Source: Galeruca laticollis (taxonomy: Eukaryota; Arthropoda; Insecta; Coleoptera; Chrysomelidae). From it: a stretch of 64,000 bases of DNA. The first letter of the stretch is position 1. Each line of letters opens with the position of its first letter. Both the position numbers and the translations under genes were made by a program. The notes beneath the pieces were generated by a model. The model worked only from the letters and a program-made list of their open reading frames with translations, did no database searches and had not been told where the DNA came from. Shown piece after piece: positions 40,287-50,664 of the stretch. The stretch spans positions 224,642,517-224,706,516 of the forward strand of contig OY998175.1 of assembly GCA_963921935.1 (NCBI GenBank), read 5' to 3'.

Positions 40287-41075
40287 TTAAATGACTCTGT
40301 AAGTCTTTGTTTTCTTTGGTGCAGAATCAGGACTAAAGATATGTGTTCTTTTGTAATTGATAAACATTTTCAATAGATCTATATTAGTGCAATATATTCT
40401 TTTTAAATATTTTTTCAAATAATGAACATAACTTGCAGGACTTTTAATATTTTGAGCACTACATTGTAATTTATATGTGTTGGTGAGTACCTTTCTTAAT
40501 TCCGGTGTTAATGCTGTAAATTCTGTAGTATCAGTGCTAACAATAAATTTCGAATAATCAGTTTCATATTTTGTTAATTGTTCCTTGTTAAATAATGTTG
40601 TAGAGAAGAATAAGACATGTAAATGATATCCTTTGTTCTCGGAATGTTCCATAATACCTAACACATTATATTCATCATTAACTCTGGATACTTTCCAAAA
40701 AAGTTTATCAAAAATAGCTATTGCAAAATTCTTATAATCTGAAGTGCTGATTCTTTCAATTAAAAATACTAAACTACACATTCTTTGTGATGTCCAATTT
40801 TCAGATAATTCTATGGCCTCTCTATCAGGTACTAGAAACTCATTAATTGTATCAATACTATATCTAGAATAACAATCTCTATAAACTAAATCATGTAAAG
40901 CATAAGAAAACGTAGGTGTATATTCTAATTTTCTATCATAAAATAAAATTTGGGATTCATTAAGGTTATGATAAACTTCTGTATATAGAACTGACCATGT
41001 ACGAATAACTTCCCAATCGTCATTAGAGTTCTTCGAAGATGTGCCAGTGACATTTGAGGCTGCAGTCGTTGTCAT
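40287..41075 (-). CDS. Putative HUH-type (Rep-like) endonuclease
   Basis: 262 residues from MTTTAASNVTGTSSKNSNDD. In the middle, NVLGIMEHSENKGYHLHVLF contains a hydrophobic-flanked HLH triad, the HUH metal-binding motif (motif II) of rolling-circle and parvoviral Rep nucleases. About 75 residues later SPASYVHYLKKYLKRI contains YLKK, fitting the YxxK catalytic tyrosine motif (motif III) at plausible spacing. An earlier hydrophobic strand (RMCSLVFLIERI) could be motif I. No helicase/ATPase domain follows. Such a nuclease would nick DNA at specific hairpins or ends. Polintons normally have no such gene. The evidence is motif-level, and alternative explanations are a different palm-like fold or chance. 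A splice acceptor-like TTTCAG lies just before the ATG, and upstream exons cannot be excluded. Confidence 0.45.
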   Translation of the reverse strand: MTTTAASNVTGTSSKNSNDDWEVIRTWSVLYTEVYHNLNESQILFYDRKLEYTPTFSYALHDLVYRDCYSRYSIDTINEFLVPDREAIELSENWTSQRMCSLVFLIERISTSDYKNFAIAIFDKLFWKVSRVNDEYNVLGIMEHSENKGYHLHVLFFSTTLFNKEQLTKYETDYSKFIVSTDTTEFTALTPELRKVLTNTYKLQCSAQNIKSPASYVHYLKKYLKRIYCTNIDLLKMFINYKRTHIFSPDSAPKKTKTYRVI

Positions 41076-41611
41076 ACTGAAATTACCAATGACTTACTTT
41101 TGGTAGTTGTGCGTTGAATCTGTGGAAGATATAATATAAAATTAGTTAATTTATTATCTGTAATTACCTATACATGTATTGTAGGTTTATTGAACCATTT
41201 TATTTCTTTGTTAGGTTCAAAATTATTCATCCAATATCTTCTGAACGATGGGTAGAGTTTAAATAAAGCACTTGGATTATCTTTATATTATTGCTCTTGC
41301 ATATCATATTTTTTAATGTCTTGGTTACTATAGCATAATGTTAAGATTTTAGCATACTTACTTGTTAACAATAACTTCAGATTCAAATTCGTGACCTTTA
41401 ATGTGATTACTTGAATTAGGAACAAACTGTATCTTATTGAATATATATACACACATGTTTAATTTTTTACATGCTAATTAACGTAACAAGTGTATACATA
41501 ATTCCCTCTATTACGTCAGACTCACGCTTTGACTGCCTCTGGCTGGTTTTTTATGACAGAAAAGTTAGCGTCGAACAACTTGGAACGAGCATTTTTATAC
41601 CTTCGGGACTG
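41076..41611 (-). other. Possible upstream exons of the HUH-like gene or leader
   Basis: On the minus strand two short open stretches, one ending at a good donor (AACAAGTAAGT, near 41363) and one reading NPSALFKLYPSFRRYWMNNF and ending near 41175, are separated by intron-like sequence. They might be coding exons spliced to the 262-residue frame, but the frames do not join in an obvious way, so I list them only as a possibility. Confidence 0.25.
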
Positions 41612-41735
41612 GTTTTTAAATAGTGTATTTATTACCTTTGTAAACATTATATATTAATAATAATCGATTGATTTTTTTATGAAATGAATGATATTTTTAT
41701 CAAAATACATTGTATGTGCTCAATCAACTATTATA
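41612..41735 (+). pseudogene. Duplicated 3' end of the 163-aa gene
   Basis: GTGTATTTATTACCTTTGTA, then AACATTATATATTAATAATA and TGAAATGAATGATATTTTTA align with the last codons and 3' flank of the 163-residue gene (39386-39500). A second, broken copy of that gene end therefore lies on the far side of the HUH-like gene. Confidence 0.75.
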
Positions 41736-41788
41736 CAATTTCCTCATCTACGAACGTCATAACAATATTATCATAATTTCCGATGGCA

Positions 41789-42543
41789 GTGTGGTTTAAC
41801 TTTCACTGCGAGTTTGATGAGTTCATTGAACTCTTGGATCGAATTGTTGTAGGGGTATTCTTTTTAATAATCTTTTTAACTTCTTTTTTATGTCTCTTCT
41901 CTATACAATTGAATATTTATTTTGTGTAACGCTCTTATGAGACTTTTTTGTTAGAATCGTAAATTTATGATTGAATTCATTTATATTACAATTATTACAA
42001 TGGTCTCCATGGTGTAACATATAAGGTACATGACTATGATGTAGTAGGTAGACGGATCGATTCCCCGTCGTGAGAATTTTTTTTTTCTATTGTGTAGGGG
42101 TTTTCTTTTTAATAATCTTTTTAACTTCTTTTTTGTGTCTCTTCTATACAATGGAATATTTATTGTGTGTAACGCTCTTATGAGACTTTTTTGTTAGAAT
42201 CGTAAATTTTTGATCAAATTCATTTATATTACAATTATTAGAATGGTCTCCGTGGTGTAACATATAAGGTACATGACCATGATGTAGTAGGTAGACGGAT
42301 CGATTCCCCGTCGTGGTAGAACTTTTTTTTCTAATTTAATTAATCGTATGAATTTACTGCTTACGTCACACACACACAGAACATAGACGACAGACAATAC
42401 ATAGCGATATACGTCACAGAACACAAGATGGACGACGAAGATAGATGAAATACAATACACGCTGTTACGTCACGGCCGACCAGAGCGCCAACTAGCGGAT
42501 GTTTTTCGAAGTTGTGATGTTGAACCGCCACTAGATATCTACT
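41789..42543 (-). repeat. Polinton right terminal inverted repeat
   Basis: About 755 bp, reverse complement of 28627-29378, with its own two tandem 243-bp units. It ends GATATCTACT followed by the target duplication. Confidence 0.9.
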
Positions 42544-42549
42544 CTAACC
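42544..42549. repeat. Polinton target-site duplication, right
   Basis: CTAACC, identical to 28621-28626. Confidence 0.9.
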
Positions 42550-43265
42550 ATTACATATGATAAATAAGCTAATTGATAAAAAAGAGGAGAAAGTGGCATT
42601 ACAACTAACATTTCCTAAACAAACTGATGAAATAAAAACTTATAAAACCATCACATATGCAGGAAATATTTCTAATAATATTTCAAAGATAATATCTCTA
42701 GCAACAGATACAACAATTTCTTCTAAAACAGAAAGTAACGTTAGTACAAAATTTCTAAATGTAAAAACAAAAATACCACCATTAAAGAAATCAGGTATAT
42801 ATAAACTCAAATATCCAGAATGTAATGCTGTCTATTTGGGTCAGACCCTTAGAAATTTTGAAATCCGATACAGTGAACACTTACGAGCATACAGATTGAA
42901 ACAACCAGATAAATCCCACTACGCAAAACATCTACTTGACACCAATCATTCATTGACACCTAACAGAACTAGAAGTGCTGCATATGAAAAGAAACAAGAA
43001 CTGGATCTCCTTGAAGAATTGGAAATTAAAAGACATTTAAGGAACCCACAATATGAAGTTGTCTATGAACAGCTAAATCTAGGGAGTTCTCCACTAATAA
43101 ACTGTCTTCTTAAGTGATAATTGTAAAGATCAGCAGATACAGTTTTCCTGGTTTTCTATATCATTGCACAGTTATACTGATCTTAATTGGAAAAATGATA
43201 TCCAGGATATCACCATAGGGCTAATTATATATAAGCTCCCATATTTGTGATATCACATCTTCTTC
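42550..43265 (+). pseudogene. Penelope-like element 3' part with GIY-YIG nuclease (right arm)
   Basis: A 186-residue frame (42557-43117). The linker KTYKTITYAGNISNNISKII is followed by KKSGIYKLKYPECNAVYLGQ (GIY and the following YLG as variant YIG), TLRNFEIRYSEHLRAYRLKQ (catalytic arginine region), HYAKHLLDTNHS and LEELEIKRHLRNPQYEVVYE. The GIY-YIG nuclease makes the target nick in Penelope-like elements. Reverse transcriptase is missing, so it is 5'-truncated, the truncation coinciding with the Polinton junction. The 3' end is near TCACATCTTCTTCTTTT at 43250-43266. It is oriented head-to-head with the copy on the left of the Polinton. Confidence 0.88.
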
Positions 43266-43599
43266 TTTTTTCTATTAACATATATTAAGTCAATCACAAG
43301 TTAGGTCACTTCTTGGTCTAGCCAAAAATAACTACTAAACATCAGGTAGGCATCAAATGAAATGTAACTTCTATCATTCTGACGATTATATTGATTTATC
43401 GAAACAATTGTCAAGTTTTTAGAATTTTCAACAATTTTTATTGTATTGTGAAACTAGTTAGAAACAGTGAGTTTCATTTAAAACACTAATATGAGTAGAT
43501 TCCACGAAGTAAGGGTTGAGACAGTTAATTTCACAAAGGAAGATGATGAATATGAATAATATTTGGTTTCAAGTAGATGTTTTGACACCTAATACAGAA

Positions 43600-43870
43600 C
43601 TAGAAGTCTCACATATTTGTGATAAGAAATAAGAACTGGAGTTCCTTGAAGGATTGGAAATTATATGACAAGAAACACACAGTATGAAATCGTCTATGAT
43701 AAGATTAATCTAGGAACTGTCTTCTCAAGTGATAATTGTGAAGATCAGCAGATATTGTTTTCCCGGTTTTCTATACCATTGCACAGTTATATTCATCTTA
43801 ATTGAGAAAAATATATCCCTTTAGGGTGAATAATATATAAGCCTCAATATTACCATCACATAACATCGTT
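43600..43870 (+). pseudogene. Third Penelope fragment, 3' end only
   Basis: AAGTAGATGTTTTGACACCT and GTGATAATTGTGAAGATCAG repeat the nuclease 3' coding end and UTR of the copy at 42550-43265 in diverged form, with stops. It is a tandem, older fragment in the same orientation about 330 bp downstream. Confidence 0.75.
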
Positions 43871-44711
43871 ATGTGTACATCCAGAGAGAAGACGTACTTT
43901 TCGAGCTCCAGCTTTACCTTCAATTTTAGTGACAATTCTTCTCTTCGGGATTCACGTGATCGGTTATTTATAGTTTCGATCCTATTTATTTCGTTAATAT
44001 AAATTAAATTATAAATTTTGTACTGAGATTATTTAAATGTATAAGCCACAATAAATTTATTTAGGGCAACAGAAACTGTTTTATCAGTCACAGTTATTAT
44101 TTTCACTATTGCGTAGCCATTTTGAGCTACTGTCAATGTTTCTGCGATATACTCTTTGCCTCAATGTGTTTTATTATTTAAAATCTCTCCATTTGCTGTA
44201 ATGACAGTTACAAATTTTAATAATTCTTCTGTCTGTCAGACAGAAAATTCAAATATAATATCCGTGGGTAGTCTGAATTTTATAGGGATAGAGACGTGAT
44301 CGCCAATTAATTGTTTATTACCAAAATCTATATTTAAATTCATTTTTATCATGTCTTCGATATCTATGATTCAATAAAAAAAGTCATTAAAGTCGTATAG
44401 AATGAAATGAGTATAACCATTATAATTAAGCTCCTCGAACGCCGGTATTTCTGCCTGAAATCTTTTTGCTCACAATTGATTTATTTATTTAAGGTATTAT
44501 TATCTCCATTATATGATTTGATATTTTCTAATTTCAATTTGAATAACTCCTAGTTAAGGGCAGCAGATGATTTTTTAGCTACTGCAGACAAGTTCAAATT
44601 ATCAGATTAGTCTAAATTCTTAGAAGTAATATCAGAACTATTTCCTTTTTCGTCAATATTTAGCTTGATAAATGTTTTTAGTGATTCATATGAAATCTAA
44701 CATTTCTTCAA
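43871..44711. other. No gene recognised
   Basis: AT-rich sequence between Penelope fragments and the DIRS element; no frame above background. It may contain decayed element flanks. Confidence 0.45.
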
Positions 44712-44844
44712 CACACATCTTTAGCTATTTTAAAATTATCCCATCTCTACCTGCCTCGGTGCGGTCGCTTTCTTCTCATTGCTTTGAAGTATCCATTTGT
44801 TGCATCTTTGGGGAATGAAGGGACAGCAAGGCAATGGGTGGAAC

Positions 44845-44945
44845 CTATTTATTCGACGACGCCTACATATAATTAAGATCGAACTTCACTTAAGGTAAGT
44901 TCGTTTGATCTTTTAATTATATTCCGGCCTCGTCGAATAAATATT
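44845..44945. repeat. Hairpin at the DIRS 3' end
   Basis: TTATTCGACGACGCC and AATTAAGATCGAAC on one side are complementary to GTTCGTTTGATC-type and GGCCTCGTCGAATAA on the other, giving an imperfect palindrome about 100 bp long. It lies between the two inverted repeats and likely belongs to the circle-junction structure used by DIRS elements. Confidence 0.7.
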
Positions 44946-45079
44946 TAGTAGATTTTTAAAGTTAGATGCAACAAATTCCAGATTTAATTTTGTTTTTTAC
45001 TGTTTTGTTTATTAACTAAAAAATATGAAGTGAAAAATTAACTAAACCTTATACAACGGTAACTTAAAAAAACGTTACA

Positions 45080-45890
45080 ATTTATCAAATACCGATCTGG
45101 TAAAGTTTGTTTTATCTAGTATCGGCCTCTGGTAGAATCTGGCAAATGTATTAGAGTCAGTTGACCATGCAGCACAGGTCCTAATTTGATCCATATGTAT
45201 TCATCTTCTGGCTGCAGCTGAAGTGGAAGCATGTCTTGTTGAGTGGCTCGTAAAAATTGAAGTGTCAACTCCACTTTGTTTTAGCATGTTTCTAATCCAC
45301 CTGCTAATCGTCTGGGAACTGGCAATACGATACGGCTTCTTGTAGGTTAAAAACATGGTCTGATTATCATTGTTTCGTAACAGTTTTGTTCTATCTAAAT
45401 ATTTGAGCAGAGTACCAGCAACACATATATTTGGATCTTTGTGGAAAAAGGGCAAGTATAGAACAGGTTGATCTTTTTTTGGACCTGACGGCTTTATTCG
45501 TTTAGGTATTTTGATTATAATGTTTTGTTCATTTGTGATTATATTTTGTAGCTCTATGCTTGCTAGTGTTTGCATTCTCTGACCAGTAGCTAGGGCTAAC
45601 AAAGTGGCTAATTTATCTCACAGTACATCTAATTGATCATCACTTAGGGATCTTATAAAGTTAAGCACAACGGTTGGATCCCAAGTTACGTCATAACGTG
45701 CTCTTCTGGGTCTCAGACTATACACACCTTTGAAAAACCTCTTGATTCTGGGATCTGAGCCTATATCGTGCATTGATATTTGAGATATAGCGGATCTTGT
45801 TGAAATTAAGGTGCCATATGAGGCCCCTTTATTGATCTCTAGGGATAAAAATTCTAAGATCTGAGGAATAGATGCTACGAAGGGATCCAC
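45080..45890 (-). pseudogene. DIRS tyrosine recombinase
   Basis: The N-terminal SAM-like part at 45618-45890 (SLEINKGASYGTLISTRSAI, RRARYDVTWDPTVVLNFI), then the catalytic part at 45201-45602: LALATGQRMQTLASIEL (first catalytic Arg), FTSHSTRHASTSAA (HxxR). After a TGA at about 45201-45203 the same frame continues with CAAWSTDSNTFARFYQRPI, where the tyrosine of RFYQRP is the expected nucleophile. It inserts a circular cDNA without target duplication. A stop near 45615 and the TGA before the tyrosine disable this copy. Confidence 0.85.
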
Positions 45891-45933
45891 ATCTTTGTCT
45901 ATGCAATAATTCCACCAAACTTTTAACCCACAG

Positions 45934-46540
45934 TTATACTGTTTTAATGTGGATTCCGATATAGATGCAAGACAGAGGACTTAGAAAGACTGGGTTGCTA
46001 ACTAAAAGAGATTTAAATATCGGATACCATGGCTGAGAGGTCCAGAACGGTACTACCAGTATTCCTTGTGCTTTGTCAGTGATAATTTTTTGTAGTACTC
46101 GAAGTATTAAACAAAAAGGCGGGAATTTATAATAGAAATATTCACTCCATTTTATCGTGAACGCATCAACAGCAAAGGCGTCTGGATCTCTCATCCATAA
46201 AACAATTTTTTTACATTTAGTATTTAATCTGTTAGCAAATAAATCAATAGAAGGTTCTCCTAAATTACTATTGATTTGTTGAAATGCACTATTTGCTAAT
46301 TGCTACTCTGTTTCAGTATCTATAGTTCGTGATTGTAAATCCGCCTCTTTATTATCTTTTGATGTAATATATGACGCGTATATGAGCATGTTTCTTTTTT
46401 CACACCACTGCCATATCTTACGGGTAATTTTATTTAATCGATCATATTTGACACTACCCATACGATTAATATACGATATAGCAGTGGTCAATGCGGTAGA
46501 TAATGTTTGTATTCCGAAGATTCCCTGCAAGCATTTCAAC
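45934..46540 (-). pseudogene. DIRS RNase H region
   Basis: At 46303-46539: TALTTAISYINRMGSVKYDR and YITSKDNKEADLQSR (the N/D-K-E-AD motif at the end of RNase H). At 45934-46194: DAFAVDAFTIKWSEYFYYKF and PPFCLILRVLQKI, with FWTSQPWYPIF, the conserved tail between RNase H and the recombinase in DIRS pol. Frame changes separate the pieces. Confidence 0.75.
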
Positions 46541-46724
46541 CCAAATAACGCCGCGTATAATTCAAGACAGTTAATATGAAGCTTTGCTTCGTTAATTGAC
46601 CATGCGCACCTGGCTTTTGTCGATTACAATAAATGCCCCAACCCTTTTGAGAAGCATCTGAAAATATTTCCAATTCAAACTGTGTACTCTTTATGTGATT
46701 ATTTCTAACCATGATATTTTCTAA

Positions 46725-47472
46725 TCACCACTGGAAATCGCTTATTATTCGTTCTGGAATAATCATACTGGCATTATAGTTTCCTCTTGCTCCTGTCAAT
46801 GCAAGCATCTTTTCTTTTTCAAATTGTTTTGAATACAGCCATCCATACCTAATGGCCGGGCAAGCTGAAATTATAGTGCCAATCAGTTGAGCGAATTCCC
46901 GGATTTTACAACTTTTCTTCGTTAACATGCGTTTTATGAACTTTGTTATTTTTAGGCGTTTTTCTTTAGGAAGGGAAATAGTCATATCCAACGAATTATA
47001 GATAAAACTTAAATATTTACTTTTTTGGGCAGGTGTCAATGCGCTCTTTTTAAAATTAATAATAAAACCTAGGTCTTCTAAAAGGCTAGTTGTTGCTAAA
47101 GTATTTTTTAAGCATTCTGAATAAATATTGCCTAATAATAAAAAATCATCTAGATACAAAACTGCAGTAAAACCTCTTTCTCGAAGTAGTTTAACGACGG
47201 GTTGCATGATTTTCGTAAAAATTCTGGGAGCGCAACTAATGCCAAAGGGAAGGCAGTTAAACGTATAAACGTAAAAATTTCCTATGTGAATTGTTAATAG
47301 AAACCAGATAATACGCGTCCTTAAGGTCGACTATTGTCATAAAGGAAAATTGTCTTATTATTTTAGCAACCGTTTTTTGATCTTCAATTTTAAAATGTGC
47401 ATTTTTTATGTTTTTATTAAGACCTTTTAGATTGAGTATCAACCTACGCGTACATTCTGGTTTCGGAGTCAA
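46725..47472 (-). pseudogene. DIRS reverse transcriptase
   Basis: At 47257-47472: RLILNLKGLNKNI and FMTIVDLKDAYYLVSI (motif A aspartate). At 46725-47207: GFTAVLYLDDFLLLG (YLDD motif C), then LGFIINFKKSALTPAQKSKY and IREFAQLIGTIISACPAIRY. Both catalytic parts are present but split across frames near 47210-47260. Confidence 0.88.
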
Positions 47473-47580
47473 ATAAATATTTTAAAAAAATTGATGTTTT
47501 ACAGGGCGAACCTTGGTAATAAGTTGTTTAGATAAAAGTTCTTTGATAGATAGCGTAATATCTGAATCATCCCTATTAGA

Positions 47581-48020
47581 TCACTTTGGTTCTCTCGGAA
47601 TTTTCTTTTGTTTTGGGTGTTCTAAGAATGGAATTTTAACACCCGGAACCCATGATAGAATAATTTCATTTTTAGTAATTGACTTCCAAACTGTAACAAA
47701 GTCTTGCAATCTACCAGCATAACTACTCACCTCTAGTTGTGGCGGTACTGGTATCGTCTTTCGACTTTCTCTTGTCCGGCTTTGTTCTGTCGTTGACGAG
47801 GGCCCCGGTTGAATTTTTTCGGATATTGCTGTCCACAATTGCGGACCTGCTTGAAGTGGTTCCGAGTTGGACTTTTCTTGTTTGAATTCTTTTTTGGTGT
47901 TTGTTTGGCTAATTTGAGTTCTAATGAAGAACGTGCCAGATCCCTAGAAGTTTTCAGTTTTTCTTCTAATTGTGTTCCAAATAGCCACTCATTAGCGCTA
48001 GCTTTCACTACTTGAGTCAT
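47581..48020 (-). pseudogene. DIRS gag-like ORF
   Basis: Two overlapping frames (47733-48020 and 47581-47838). The first is basic and low in hydrophobic residues (KLAKQTPKKNSNKKSPTRNH, then QQYPKKFNRGPRQRQNKAGQ), the second reads VWKSITKNEIILSWVPGVKI, a segment typically just upstream of DIRS reverse transcriptase. RNA-binding role inferred from charge and position. Confidence 0.6.
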
Positions 48021-48429
48021 AAATATACCTTTTAATGTTCTTTAGCTCTTTTGTTAGTGCTTTCAATTTCTTTCTAACCCTATCACGTTTTATTTTTGGC
48101 ATTCTTAGTGGAAATTTACTGAGTAACACAAAATTTGGATGTGATTCGATCGGCGCACACAAGAAGAATGAGAAGGAAGCGACCGCACCGAGGCAGGTAG
48201 AGATGGGATAATTTTAAAATAGCTAAAGATGTGTGCGTTCGGTACCTCAGGGAGGTACTACTAAATATTTATTCGACGAGGCCGGAATATAATAAAAAAA
48301 AAATAGTTATTACTACTAAAAGTTGAGACTTAGTCGTACAATAAATGTGTATAGTAGAAAAGTAGAAAACCGAAATTTATCTTTTATATTTTATGAAATT
48401 GTTATTTATTATATTTCATCCGACTTCTA

Positions 48430-48830
48430 CGGTTGAATAATTATCTGAGGTGGTGGTTCGCAATTGGTAGTGAAGATGGCGCCAGCTGACTACTTCCCGT
48501 AAGTGTGTAACCACACGAACCAAATAAAGGTTGCCAAAAGGCGGGATCTTCAGTTTGGATAGGAGACTCCGAACAAGACGGCATTAAGGCGCTCTTGAAG
48601 AGATCCAAGAAGGTCTAAACCGGTCAGCGTACTATACCCTTCTCCTTACAGTTCCGAATCAGCACAAATGTCTGTATCGATATCACGTTCTTCGTGGGGG
48701 ATATAATTCAATATTCTGCGTGGTATTAACCAAGAAAGTAGTTGTGGTCCTCTTCAAAGAACGGTCAGACTGATATGTCAAAATTATTAATATTTTGACT
48801 TAAACATAGGATAGTAAAAAAACGAAATTT
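48430..48830. repeat. Dispersed 0.4-kb repeat, copy 2
   Basis: Aligns with 12652-13070 in the same orientation, roughly 80% identical by eye. It ends at the TA where the mariner-related element has inserted. Confidence 0.75.
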
Positions 48831-48837
48831 ATCTATA

Positions 48838-49254
48838 CAGGGTGTCCCGGGACTAATGGGAAAAAAGTCAGGAGCGTATAATCTGAGCCAAAATAATGTT
48901 AGTACTTCATACAAACTTTTTCTATGAAGCCCCTCGTTTCCGAGTTATAGGCCTCTAAAGTTTTAATTTTGAATTTGGTTTTCATTTTTATTTTTTGTAC
49001 TAGTTTTTTGATCTTTATAAAATTTACGTCAATGCTATAATGTACGTGCATATCTATTTTGGGAAGGTAAACAGATTTACAGTAGTGCCTTGAGGCCAGG
49101 GACGGACTACTCGCAATGGTTAGTTATCCAAAAATTTTGCAGGGATGGTACGCCCTATATGAAATTATTGAAATTGACTTCTCCACACATTAAGCTAACG
49201 AAAAGGTACTCTTGTTGGAATTCGATAAAATAAGCCGTTTGGCTAATATTTACA
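48838..49254 (+). repeat. Left 417-bp terminal inverted repeat
   Basis: Inverted match to 50840-51256, from CAGGGTGTCC to TTGGCTAATATTTACA. Confidence 0.9.
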
Positions 49255-49584
49255 GTTTTATTAATGCACTACGTACCAATTCACGCATTCCATTTTTATA
49301 AGTAAACAACGAAGTAAAACTAACTTATTAATAAGATGTCCAAGACTTACATATACATTACTACAAAAAAATAATTCGACCATAGCAGAAGATAAACAAC
49401 ATTAACAACTTACTTATTGATTCGAAAGTTGATGAAAACTTTTTAAAAGTGTTTTTACCGTTTTTCAAATAACCATAGGATTAGTTGTCAAACGTTGTGT
49501 AGAATAGTTCGTAGTCAGTACTTGTCAATAATTCATAAATTCTCAATTTAACAGTTATAATTCACTTTCATTGAGTACGCAGAT

Positions 49585-50664
49585 ATGCATTTAATGTATG
49601 GACTGCCTTCTCGATTCTGTTTAGAGGCCAGAAGGCTTTATGCAGAACATTTTGCAAACAGAGCATTGCCAGACAGACGAATGTTTGAGCGTATCGATCT
49701 CAGGTTACGAGAAAGAGGTATGAATAAGTAAATGTAATTTTTCATGTATACAAAACAAAATGATAAAATTTTTAGCCAAAAAAGGTGGAGAAAGTCCAGT
49801 ACGAAGCGTATGTACTGTGGCAGTTGAACAAGACTTGTTAAATGCAGTTGATAATGAACCATCAACAAGTTTACGAAAATTATCAAGAGAACATAACGTC
49901 TCGAAATCAGTTGTCCATCGCGTCATGAAAGAACAGCTGTTATATCCTTTTCACATGGAAAAAGTACACAGTATGACAGTGGCTGATTATCGTGCGCGAC
50001 TGAAGTACAGCCAGTGGTTTCTGCGACAGCAACAAACAGACAATACATTTATTAATAACGTTCCCTTTACGGACGAATCCGGTTTCACCAGAGATGGAGT
50101 CATTAATTCTCATAATATGCATTTATGGGATGATGTGAATCCGCATGGCATTATCCAAACTAGAAACCAGCATAGATTCAGGAGGGGACAGGAATAGTTG
50201 GCAATCATTTGATAGGGCCATACATTATTGACGGTACTTTGATCGGTCAGAGATATTTGGAGTTTTTGCAAAATGAGTTATGGAACCTGTTTGATTATGT
50301 GCCACTACAAACTTGTAGTAATTTATGATTCATGCATGATGGGGTTCCTCCTCATTTCAGTTTAGGTGTACGACAGCATTTACACACAAGTTTTCCTATT
50401 CGATGGATTAGTCGTGGAGGGCCTTTTCAATGGCCACCGCGATCAGGAGACGTTAATCCTATGGATTTCATTCTCTACGGTTATCTCAAAAGTAAGGTAT
50501 ACGCAACATATGTGCAAACAAGTCAAGATTTAAGAGACAGAATAGTATTACACTCCAATGTTATTAGAAATAATATGGGATTACTCTTTCAAGTGCAAAG
50601 AAACAACCTCGTAGACTTAGATTGTGCGTGGAAGTGGGAGGAGCTCATATTGAGCATTTATTAG
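49585..50664 (+). pseudogene. Mariner-related transposase (DUF4817 + HTH + DDE), broken
   Basis: Exon 1 (49585-49717) reads MHLMYGLPSRFCLEARRLYA and ALPDRRMFERIDLRLRERG, a DUF4817-type N-terminus. After a 58-bp intron the helix-turn-helix part follows (LNAVDNEPSTSLRKLSREHN, VHRVMKEQLLYPFH). The DDE core has VPFTDESGFTRDGVINSHNM (first D), FMHDGVPPHFSLGVRQHL (second D) and WPPRSGDVNPMDFILYGYLK (third D). A frame change near 50185-50200 and a TGA near 50327 break the core. The upstream start is uncertain, because a stop lies just before 49585 in frame. Confidence 0.88.
49718..49775 (+). other. Intron in the mariner-related transposase
   Basis: GTATGAATAAG donor at 49718 and AAATTTTTAG acceptor ending 49775. 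Removing it joins the DUF4817 segment to the HTH segment in one frame (phase 1), which supports splicing. Confidence 0.7.

Larger units (their letters stand above)
28627..42543. mobile_element. Polinton/Maverick (adintovirus-like) element, 13.9 kb
   Basis: Defined by a perfect 6-bp target duplication, termini AGTAGATATC/GATATCTACT (AG...CT as in the family) and inverted repeats of about 752 bp. Gene order: small OB-like protein (+), family B polymerase (+, two frames), unknown 236-aa protein (-), integrase with chromodomain (-), coiled-coil protein (-, interrupted by the N gap), penton-like (+), hexon-like (+), 163-aa protein (+), 117-aa protein (-), HUH-like protein (-). No FtsK/HerA-type ATPase (no Walker A motif seen) and no adenovirus-type cysteine protease were found. 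Two coding breaks are visible, so the copy is recent but probably not fully functional. Confidence 0.9.
44712..48300 (-). mobile_element. DIRS-type tyrosine-recombinase retrotransposon
   Basis: Minus-strand order: gag-like ORF (47581-48020), reverse transcriptase (46725-47472), RNase H region (45934-46540), tyrosine recombinase (45080-45890). Inverted repeats of about 68 bp at 44712-44779 and 48168-48235, and a second complementary pair of about 35 bp at 44917-44951 and 48258-48292, give the split inverted-repeat arrangement of DIRS elements instead of LTRs. All ORFs are broken by stops or frame changes. Confidence 0.85.

Noticed and set aside
42224..42460. 78-codon frame in the right TIR, matched by one in the left TIR (28710-28946)
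   Set aside because: Conserved only because the TIRs are identical; it crosses the tRNA-like segment and has no start context or domain.
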